DNA from: Kribbella sp. VKM Ac-2569
GTDB taxonomy: Bacteria; Actinomycetota; Actinomycetes; Propionibacteriales; Kribbellaceae
Length of the DNA stretch: 64,000 nt
Assembly (NCBI RefSeq): GCF_004216905.1
Contig: NZ_SGXJ01000002.1
Location: 744,001 to 808,000 of the forward strand
Direction of reading: 5' to 3'
Shown: positions 58,436 through 64,000 of the stretch, one piece after another
Numbering within the stretch: the stretch's first letter is position 1
How the letters are laid out: every line of letters starts with the position of its first letter
Translations under genes and position numbers: made by a program
Notes under the pieces: generated by a model
Database searches by the model: none
Seen by the model: only the letters and a program-made list of their open reading frames with translations
Told to the model about the DNA's origin: nothing

Positions 58436-61066
58436 ATGACTCCCTATCCGACCAACCGAACCCGACCTCGCCGGAAACCGGTGCGCAAGGTGACCGGTGT
58501 CGCCCTGCTTGCCACAGCCGTCGTGCTGGCCGGCAACGCGTCGGCCACCGCCGGCCCTTCCGGCAGCACTGCAACCCAAGCGACGGCACCGTCCGAGCTC
58601 TCCGAGACCAGCCGCCTGACCGACCGCCGTTCGCTCGTCGTCGGCGACCGCGCCTACGCGATGGGCGACGAGTCCGGTCTCTACCCCGCCGCCGGGTGGC
58701 ACATCCGCGGTGAGATGGGCGGCTTCTGGTCGCAGCCGATCAAGCTTCTCGACGGCATCTGGTTCGGGCTCGACGGGAACTGGCTCGGCAAGCAGGTGCC
58801 CGCCGCGAAGTACACCAGCGGCCACGGCTACAGCCGGATCGACTACTCCGGTGCCGTGAACGTACGCCGTACCGACTTCGTCCCCGACGGCATCCGCGCG
58901 ACGCTCGTCGGACTCACGCTCAGCTCGAGTACGGCGAAGACGGTCAAGCTCGACGTCGACGCGCACTCCGAGCTGCTGCAGCCGTACCCGTGGGGCTGGA
59001 CCAAACCGAGCGCCGCGGACGCGAACCTGCCCGACACCGGCGACTTCAGCAACGGCGCGCTCCGCTTCCGCGAGCAGGGCACCCCGTCGTACCCGAACGC
59101 GACCGCGCACGACTACGCCGCGTTCGTCGGATCGTCCCTGCGTCCGACGAGCCACCAGCTCGGCGTAGACCACCGCGGACCGCAGAGCCCGGCGGTGACG
59201 TGTCCGGCCGACGGTACGACGCCTGCGCGATGTGACGACTCGCTCGTCGGGAAGGGCACCGGCGGCCGGCTCACGTACGACGTACCGCTGGCGGCGGGTC
59301 AGCAGAAGACGATCTGGTTCGCTGTGGCCGGATCGGATCAGGGCAGCCCGGCCGCGGAACGTGAGTACGGCAAGGCCCTGAGCGACCCGGACAAGTTGCT
59401 GCGGGCAAAGACCTCCGCGCGGCAGCAGATCGACGCGCAGTCCGCAGTGGACCTTCCTGGTGACCGTCTCCTGCAGCAGAGCGTCGAGTGGAGCAAGCAG
59501 AACCTCGCGGACTCGGTCCAGGAGGCGCGCAACCTGCAGATCCGGGACGTGAACGAAGGCAAGGACTACCCGGCACCGGTCGGGACAGTGCCGACCGCCC
59601 GCTGGTTCGGCGCCGGCTTCCCGGACTATCCGTGGCTGTTCGCGACCGATGGTGAGTACACCGCGTTCGCCGCTGTCGCCGCAGGTCAGTTCGACACCGT
59701 GAAGGAGCACCTGCGGGCGCTCCGTGATGTCAGCGACCTTCTGAACAACCGCAGCGGCAAGGTCGCGCACGAGGTGACGCCGACCGGCGACGTGTACTTC
59801 GGCTCGAACCAGAGCGCGGGTAACACCGACGAGACAGTGAAGTTCCCGAGTACGGTCGCACTGCTGTGGCGCTGGACCGGTGACAACAAGTTCCGCGACG
59901 AGATGTACGACTTCAGCGTGCGGAACCTGCAGTACATCTACAAGACCCTCGACAAGGACAGCGACGGCTGGCCCGAGGGCCTGGCTAACGTCGAACGCGC
60001 GGGCATGGGCGTCGAGAAGCTCGACAGCACCGTGTACCTCGCCCGCGGTCTGCGGGACCTGGCCGATCTCGCCGCGTCCAAGCACGACACGACGGTGCAG
60101 CAGTGGGCGACCGGCCGCGCCAACGACCTCGAGTCCAAGTTCGAGGCGCAATGGTGGGTGCCGGCGGCGAAAGGGTACGCCGACTCGGTCGACGACCCGA
60201 CCAACCCGGCGAACGACAACACCCCGATCTTCCATCGGCACTGGATCGGTGTCACGCCGATGGAAGCGGTACTGACTCGTCCGGGCCAGACGTCGCCGCT
60301 GGCATCGACCGAGAACGCGAAGACCGCGCTCGACCAGCGCGAAACGCCTTGCTACACAGGGGAATTCGGTCTCTTCCACACCGGCAGCGGCCCGACGTCC
60401 GCCGAGGGCGGAAACCGCGGTGACTCGTGTGACCCGATCGTTTCCCAGGTCCAGAGCGAGCGCACCATGTTCGGTCTGAACACATCGATCATGGCCGTTG
60501 CGGAGGGCAACTTCGGCCGTCTGGGCACGAAGCAGCAGCAGCGGTACACCACCGGCAACGCCCGGATCCAGCTCGATCCGTCGGTCTGGGAGACGCCCGG
60601 CGCGATGCCGGAGATCGCTCCGTCGCCGGACTCGCCGGCGAACATCGGCCGGCCGTTCTACGACCGCTCGATGACGCTGCAGGCCTGGGGCGCGTACGGC
60701 ATCCTCTGGCCGGTGGTCCACCAGCAGCTCGGCGTCGATCCCGATCTGGGACACGGGCGGATCGCCGTCGTACCGCAACTCCCGGAAGGCCAGCAGAAGG
60801 TGGCCGGTAGCAACATCCGGGTCGGTCGCGGGGCGCTCGATGTGTCGGCACGCCTTACAGGTAAGGCGTTGTCGACCGACGTGACCGCAAAAGACGTCGA
60901 CGCGGCGCTCACGGTCGGCGCCGTACTGCCGACCGGCGCGCAGGTGCAGAGCGTGACGGTCGACGGTCACGCAGCGCAGTACAAGCTCGTCACGACCAGC
61001 CGCGGGACGGAGGTTCAGGTGCTGGCGCGCGGTGCGCACACGGCACTGACGATCACTCTGAAGTGA
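58436..61066 (+). CDS. Secreted six-hairpin glycosidase-like protein (glycogen-debranching N-terminal domain type)
   Basis: 876 residues. The basic N terminus and hydrophobic stretch (about 17-42) are a signal peptide. SRLTDRRSLVVGDRAYAMGDESGLYPAAGWHIRGEMGGFWSQPIKLLDGIWFGLDG resembles the glycogen-debranching N-terminal domain; the rest (about 330-790) has an (alpha/alpha)6-barrel look with FATDGEYTAFAAVAAGQF and DSDGWPEGLANVER. Probable acid residues are Asp/Glu in TDGEYT and PEGLANVE. It likely hydrolyses an extracellular oligosaccharide; the sugar is unknown. GAAGGAGG fixes the ATG. The upstream LacI gene probably controls it. Confidence 0.85.
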   Translation: MTPYPTNRTRPRRKPVRKVTGVALLATAVVLAGNASATAGPSGSTATQATAPSELSETSRLTDRRSLVVGDRAYAMGDESGLYPAAGWHIRGEMGGFWSQPIKLLDGIWFGLDGNWLGKQVPAAKYTSGHGYSRIDYSGAVNVRRTDFVPDGIRATLVGLTLSSSTAKTVKLDVDAHSELLQPYPWGWTKPSAADANLPDTGDFSNGALRFREQGTPSYPNATAHDYAAFVGSSLRPTSHQLGVDHRGPQSPAVTCPADGTTPARCDDSLVGKGTGGRLTYDVPLAAGQQKTIWFAVAGSDQGSPAAEREYGKALSDPDKLLRAKTSARQQIDAQSAVDLPGDRLLQQSVEWSKQNLADSVQEARNLQIRDVNEGKDYPAPVGTVPTARWFGAGFPDYPWLFATDGEYTAFAAVAAGQFDTVKEHLRALRDVSDLLNNRSGKVAHEVTPTGDVYFGSNQSAGNTDETVKFPSTVALLWRWTGDNKFRDEMYDFSVRNLQYIYKTLDKDSDGWPEGLANVERAGMGVEKLDSTVYLARGLRDLADLAASKHDTTVQQWATGRANDLESKFEAQWWVPAAKGYADSVDDPTNPANDNTPIFHRHWIGVTPMEAVLTRPGQTSPLASTENAKTALDQRETPCYTGEFGLFHTGSGPTSAEGGNRGDSCDPIVSQVQSERTMFGLNTSIMAVAEGNFGRLGTKQQQRYTTGNARIQLDPSVWETPGAMPEIAPSPDSPANIGRPFYDRSMTLQAWGAYGILWPVVHQQLGVDPDLGHGRIAVVPQLPEGQQKVAGSNIRVGRGALDVSARLTGKALSTDVTAKDVDAALTVGAVLPTGAQVQSVTVDGHAAQYKLVTTSRGTEVQVLARGAHTALTITLK

Positions 61067-61079
61067 GCTGACGAAACCC

Positions 61080-61114
61080 CCGGCCGGTGCGCAACCGTTC
61101 TGCGCGCCGGCCGG
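61080..61114 (+). terminator. Terminator after the glycosidase-like gene
   Basis: CCGGCCGGTGCGCA (61080-61093) pairs with TGCGCGCCGGCCGG (61101-61114) at 13 of 14 positions (one T-G) around a 7-base loop and is followed by CTTTG. It begins 14 bases after the stop. Confidence 0.8.
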
Positions 61115-61165
61115 CTTTGTCATGCCCGGTATCCGGTACTGCGGAGTCTTGGAGAAGACAAGAAG

Positions 61166-61200
61166 GCGGGCCCCTCCGAGTATGAGTCGGAGGGGCCCGC
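61166..61200. terminator. Perfect 14-bp hairpin, second terminator-like element
   Basis: GCGGGCCCCTCCGA (61166-61179) and TCGGAGGGGCCCGC (61187-61200) pair perfectly around GTATGAG. It lies between converging transcription units, 100 bases after the glycosidase-like stop. It may block transcription from either side. Confidence 0.75.
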
Positions 61201-61476
61201 ACAGCTGAAGGAAGGTGACGTCTCCAGCTTCCCGATACGGGTCCGTGGAGGCCGGCAGACCCCGTCACCGGTCTACCTCGGTGGGGATCCCCACCGCGAG
61301 GGCCCTCGGTTTCCGTTCGACCCGCCGCTCCGATCGAAGCAGCGTGTCGACCTTTCTACCGCTGTCGGCAGGCCCGGCACAACCCTTTCCAGGCAACAGT
61401 TTCGGTCGTCCACAGTGAGACCGCAACCATCCACAGAAACCGTCCGGGTTATACACACCCCCTGTGCATAACCCCC
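61201..61476. other. Gene-free stretch with a 26-bp palindrome and DnaA-box-like 9-mers
   Basis: With the two terminators this completes a 410-base gap without a convincing gene. A near-palindrome at 61276-61301 is centred on GTGGGGATCCCCAC. At its right end four 9-mers resemble DnaA boxes (TTATCCACA or TTGTCCACA): TCGTCCACA (61406), CCATCCACA (61427), TTATACACA (61449) and inverted TGTGCATAA (61463). Each differs from a consensus by one or two bases. No ribosome site or coding bias supports the small ORFs here. Confidence 0.5.
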
Positions 61477-62244
61477 TCAGCCCTTGGGCGGTTTGACTGC
61501 CATCGGGTGCAGGAGCCGGTACCCGCCGTACACGCCGAGCACGCTGACCACGAGAACGGACGGTACGGCGACGGCGAGTGGTGGACGGTCGTACCCGATG
61601 TTGTTCAGCACGTCCGCGAGCCACTGGGCGACGAGCAGGAACTCGGCCGAGGCCGCGGGCACGAGAGCGAGCGGCAGCAGCAGGATGCCGCGCCAGAATC
61701 CGAACCGGACGAACGTGATGCCGAGCAGCCAGCCCGTCACCTCGTGGGCGACGATCATCAGGAAGAACTCGGCGAACACCAGGCCGACCTGCGACGTACT
61801 CGTGAACAGGTGCGGGTTGGTCAGTTTGTCGGTCCAGCCCTGCGACGCGTACAGAACGTGTTCCACCTGGTAGACCAGCACCCACAGCAGCGCGGTGGCC
61901 GCCGCGGCACCGGTGAGATAGATGCCTGCGGCAACTGAAAACATCCGGCGGGTGATGCCCTGAGAGATCAGCAAGGCGAAGTACGCCGGGGTGACGGTGA
62001 TGCCGACCGCCATCGAGAAGTACTTCGGCGACTGGGTTCCGTAGTCCCACGCGCTGCTGGTCACGCCGCTGGACAGAATCTGGAAGATGACCCCGATGAC
62101 GAACAACGCGACGACCATCACCGCCCAGTAGCCGAGCAGCATCGGCCGCAGACCGACCGCCAGCGCCCGCAGCACGTGCTTGAGCCGATGCCAGTCGGTG
62201 ACGCTACGCGGCAACCCCGCCCTGGTCTGGACCGCCGTACTCAT
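61477..62244 (-). CDS. ABC transporter permease-like membrane protein
   Basis: 255 residues with six predicted membrane helices: after an N-terminal cytoplasmic segment, PMLLGYWAVMVVALFVIGVIF, YFALLISQGITRRMFSVAAGIYLTGAAAATALLWVLV, VGLVFAEFFLMIVAHEVTGWLLGITFVRFGFWRGILLLPLALVPAASAEFLLV and a final LAVAVPSVLVVSVLGVYGGYRLL. It is the membrane partner of the ATPase gene that it overlaps by four bases (ATGA). The substrate is unknown; such GntR-controlled ABC systems often respond to cell-wall-active compounds. Confidence 0.88.
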   Translation of the reverse strand: MSTAVQTRAGLPRSVTDWHRLKHVLRALAVGLRPMLLGYWAVMVVALFVIGVIFQILSSGVTSSAWDYGTQSPKYFSMAVGITVTPAYFALLISQGITRRMFSVAAGIYLTGAAAATALLWVLVYQVEHVLYASQGWTDKLTNPHLFTSTSQVGLVFAEFFLMIVAHEVTGWLLGITFVRFGFWRGILLLPLALVPAASAEFLLVAQWLADVLNNIGYDRPPLAVAVPSVLVVSVLGVYGGYRLLHPMAVKPPKG

Positions 62245-63137
62245 GACTTGACCCCCGTGAGGTGGACGAAGAGATCCTGCAGGCCGACCTGGCCGATCTC
62301 CAGGCCGGCGGCGGTCGCCTGTGCGAGCAGCGCCGGGTCAAGGTCGCCGAGGACCGTGGTCGACTTGGTGCCGCCGAGCCGCTCCTCCGCGAGCACGGTG
62401 AAGCCGGCGGTGAACTCGTCGACGGCCGCGGCCGGACCGACGATCGAGGCGCCGCGCCCGCGGAGCGCGTCCACCGGCGACTGGGTGACGAGGCGGCCCT
62501 GGTCGAGGATCACGACCTCCTCGAGCATCGCGCTCACCTCGCTGACCAGGTGGGTGGAGAGCACGATCGTGCGCGGCACCTCGGCGTAGTCGGCGAGCAG
62601 CATGTCGTAGAAGAGATTCCGGGACGGGACGTCCATGCCCAGGTAGCTCTCGTCGAAGATCGTCAGCGGGGCGCGACTGGCGAGGCCGAGGACGACACCG
62701 AGCGCGGACTTCTTACCGCGGGAGAGCTTCTGGATCTTCTTGTTCAGCGGGACCTCGAAGCGGTCCAGGAGCTCGCCGGCGAGGTCGGCATCCCAGTACG
62801 GGCGCAGCGCCGCCGCGAGGCCGACCGCGTGCTTGACGGGTACGGCTTCCGGACGGTCACCGGACTCGCGGATCAGGCACACCCGGCTCGTCACGACCGC
62901 GTTCTCGTACGGCTCCTGCGCCGCGCCGAGGTCGCCGCCCTCGATCAGCACCCGCCCCTCGTCGGGCCGCCGGAAACCGGCCAGCGTCGCGGCGAGCGTG
63001 CTCTTGCCGGACCCGTTCCGGCCGAGCAGCCCGTGGATCTTCCCCGGCGCAAGACGCAGATCGAGCCGGTCCAGCGCGGGCACACCGGCGAATCGAACCG
63101 AGACATCCTCGGTCCTGACAGTCAGGGCGGCGGTCAT
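62241..63137 (-). CDS. ABC transporter ATP-binding protein (YtrB/BcrA-like)
   Basis: 298 residues. Walker A is GLLGRNGSGKST near residues 36-47, the signature is the variant LSRGKKSALG, Walker B is APLTIFDE and the switch His is in STHLVSEV. The LSRGKK signature and the C-terminal VVILDQGRLV extension are typical of ABC-2/YtrB exporters. The ATG at 63137 overlaps the GntR stop (TGATG). It is coupled to the permease downstream, so GntR, ATPase and permease form one operon. Confidence 0.93.
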   Translation of the reverse strand: MTAALTVRTEDVSVRFAGVPALDRLDLRLAPGKIHGLLGRNGSGKSTLAATLAGFRRPDEGRVLIEGGDLGAAQEPYENAVVTSRVCLIRESGDRPEAVPVKHAVGLAAALRPYWDADLAGELLDRFEVPLNKKIQKLSRGKKSALGVVLGLASRAPLTIFDESYLGMDVPSRNLFYDMLLADYAEVPRTIVLSTHLVSEVSAMLEEVVILDQGRLVTQSPVDALRGRGASIVGPAAAVDEFTAGFTVLAEERLGGTKSTTVLGDLDPALLAQATAAGLEIGQVGLQDLFVHLTGVKS

Positions 63138-63499
63138 CAGGCTTCTCCGTAGCTGCGGATGTGCTGGAGGATGTCTTTGAGGGGGATGCCGATCGCTTTG
63201 GCCTCGCGGATCATCGGGTCGACGACGTCGGCGAAGAACGAGTCGCGGCGGCCGGTGCGGAGCAGGTCGCGGGCGTTCGGCGCCACGAACATGCCGATCC
63301 CGCGCTTCTTGTAGAGCACGCCGTCGTCGACCAGCTGGGCGAACCCCTTGGCCGCGGTGGCCGGGTTGATCCGGTAGAAGGCGGCGTACTGGTTGGTCGA
63401 CATCACCTGCTCGTCCTCGGCCAGCGCGCCGGTCACGATGTCGTTCTTGATCTGCTCGGCGATCTGCAGATAGATCGGACTCCGGTCGTCGAACACCAT
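63137..63499 (-). CDS. GntR family regulator (YtrA subfamily)
   Basis: 120 residues, short as expected for YtrA regulators that have a winged helix and little else. SPIYLQIAEQIKNDIVTGALAEDEQVMSTNQYAAFYRINPATAAKGFAQLVDDGVLYKKRGIGMFV is the complete DNA-binding domain. It heads an operon with an ABC ATPase and permease. A perfect 10-bp inverted repeat lies 16-39 bases upstream. The inducer is unknown; relatives respond to lipid-II-binding antibiotics. Confidence 0.93.
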   Translation of the reverse strand: MVFDDRSPIYLQIAEQIKNDIVTGALAEDEQVMSTNQYAAFYRINPATAAKGFAQLVDDGVLYKKRGIGMFVAPNARDLLRTGRRDSFFADVVDPMIREAKAIGIPLKDILQHIRSYGEA

Positions 63500-63514
63500 C
63501 CCACCCCCTTCCTC

Positions 63515-63538
63515 GGTTCGTTACCTGAGTAACGAACC
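63515..63538. promoter_or_regulatory. Perfect GntR/YtrA-type operator
   Basis: GGTTCGTTAC (63515-63524) and GTAACGAACC (63529-63538) flank CTGA with no mismatch. It is located just upstream of the GntR start, so the operon probably represses itself. Confidence 0.85.
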
Positions 63539-63579
63539 ATAGCACCGCCGGAGGGTCGGCCTCCCGCACAGGTGTGCAC

Positions 63580-63669
63580 GCTCGACAGGACATGTCCCGC
63601 GATCGAGCGGGATTCCCGGTCGGCCTAGGCGGGGAGGGGCCGGCAGCGGACGTAGATGTCCTGTCGAGC
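63580..63669. repeat. 90-bp element bounded by perfect 14-bp inverted repeats
   Basis: GCTCGACAGGACAT (63580-63593) and ATGTCCTGTCGAGC (63656-63669) are exact inverted copies, 62 bases apart. A perfect TCCCGC/GCGGGA hairpin lies inside (63595-63612). It lies just after the stop of the class IV aminotransferase gene. It could be a terminator or a small mobile-element-like remnant; no coding sequence is inside. Confidence 0.7.
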
Positions 63670-63675
63670 TTGCCG

Positions 63676-64000
63676 CTATGGCAGGCGAGCGGCCAGGGAC
63701 TCGAGGTGGGATTGCCAGAGGGCGGAGTGGGAGTTGGGGAGGGGGTCGATGGCGGAAGGGCCCCAGGCGTGGATGGGGCGGATGCCGTGCAGGGCGTTGA
63801 CGAGCCAGACCTCGGTGGTGTTCTGCAGGGCGTCGGGGGTGATCGAGTGCTCGGCAACCTCGACGCCCTGGTTGGCGGCGATCCGGCGGAGCAGTTGGGC
63901 CGTGACCGAAGGGAGCAGCGGGCGGTCCGGCTCCGGGAAGCAGAGGGTGTCGTCCTCCCACCAGGCGACGGCCGAGTACGCCGCCTCGAGGACCGTCCCG
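63676..64000 (-). CDS. Class IV aminotransferase / aminodeoxychorismate lyase, 5' end beyond the window
   Basis: Only the last 107 residues are visible. AAYSAVAWWEDDTLCFPEPDRPLLPSVTAQLLRRIA and NTTEVWLVNALHGIRPIHAWG match the C-terminal half of fold type IV PLP enzymes, and VWLVNALHGIRPI is close to the end of aminodeoxychorismate lyase (PabC) and branched-chain aminotransferases. The PLP lysine and most catalytic residues lie to the right of the window. Role in folate or amino-acid metabolism cannot be settled. The stop is six bases from the inverted repeat at 63669. Confidence 0.8.
   Translation of the reverse strand, partial: GTVLEAAYSAVAWWEDDTLCFPEPDRPLLPSVTAQLLRRIAANQGVEVAEHSITPDALQNTTEVWLVNALHGIRPIHAWGPSAIDPLPNSHSALWQSHLESLAARLP

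Noticed and set aside
57518..61123. Minus-strand open frame of about 1200 codons
   Set aside because: Runs opposite LacI and the glycosidase-like gene across their boundary, which a real gene is unlikely to do; composition is that of an antisense shadow.
61053..61268. Small minus-strand ORF of 71 codons
   Set aside because: It crosses two terminator hairpins and has no ribosome site; treated as non-coding.

Overview
The window is about 70% GC with strong third-position GC bias, many GTG and some TTG starts, and very dense gene packing. It carries actinobacterial hallmark families: F420-type LLM oxidoreductases, a TIGR03086/DinB-fold protein, Holin-X and DUF3618 envelope proteins, a LytR-CpsA-Psr protein, an IdeR/DmdR-type iron box, and about nine TetR-type regulators, one fused to GntR. 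This indicates an actinobacterial chromosome. The density of CGTACG-type words and the gene content suggest a soil member of the Nocardioidaceae/Kribbellaceae, possibly Kribbella; the genus is inference. No rRNA, tRNA, prophage, transposase or CRISPR array was seen. Both ends cut genes: a methyltransferase on the left and a class IV aminotransferase on the right.

Layout. 1-15.9 kb: small regulator/enzyme modules (SDR + TetR twice, MFS + TetR, epoxide hydrolase + WYL regulator), each with readable inverted-repeat operators. Among them lie methionine synthase metH with an S-adenosylhomocysteine (SAH) riboswitch in its leader, and an HtrA-like membrane protease with an odd Gly/Asn/Asp/Ser insert. 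16.9-21.7 kb: an alpha/beta hydrolase, then an efeO-efeB-phosphoesterase operon. 21.8-26.7 kb: an overlapping housekeeping cluster, glyS (fused alpha-beta glycyl-tRNA synthetase) - threonine/serine dehydratase - ribonuclease Z. 26.7-36 kb: TetR/LLM pair, a methyltransferase coupled to an ECF42-like sigma factor, DUF3618/Holin-X pair, two related hydrolases, superoxide dismutase behind a MerR-type promoter, DHFR-like and DGPF/YCII proteins, and a damaged SDR/TetR pair. 36-41.3 kb: LCP protein, SDR, epimerase, an unknown membrane protein and a GntR-TetR hybrid regulator.

41.4-45.3 kb is a ferric-siderophore ABC operon (ATPase, lipoprotein, fused two-domain permease) behind a good iron-regulator box. 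45.3-52.4 kb: HhH-GPD protein, TIGR03086 protein, an FAD monooxygenase whose upstream repeats match the operator of the GntR-TetR gene 6 kb away, a 2,4-dienoyl-CoA reductase-like flavoenzyme with a PadR regulator, and a KhtTU-like cation/proton antiporter pair. 52.4-55.5 kb is an alkylation-repair operon (Ada-AlkA fusion, GNAT, Ogt, YdeI-like). 55.6-61 kb: SDR, LLM enzyme, LacI regulator and a large secreted glycosidase-like protein. 61-63.7 kb: a 410-bp gene-free stretch with two terminators and a cluster of DnaA-box-like 9-mers, then a GntR/ABC transporter operon with a perfect operator.

The observations most worth following are: the SAH riboswitch with a possible ribosome-site switch; a shared CTAGTGCRC operator linking the GntR-TetR regulator to the distant FAD monooxygenase; a head-to-head deletion scar that damaged a divergent SDR/TetR pair; a fused alpha-beta GlyRS in an actinobacterium; efeOB without efeU but with a phosphoesterase; and a recurring family of GGTTCTGC-type palindromes at gene ends. 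I did not find a multi-gene system that I can claim is wholly new.
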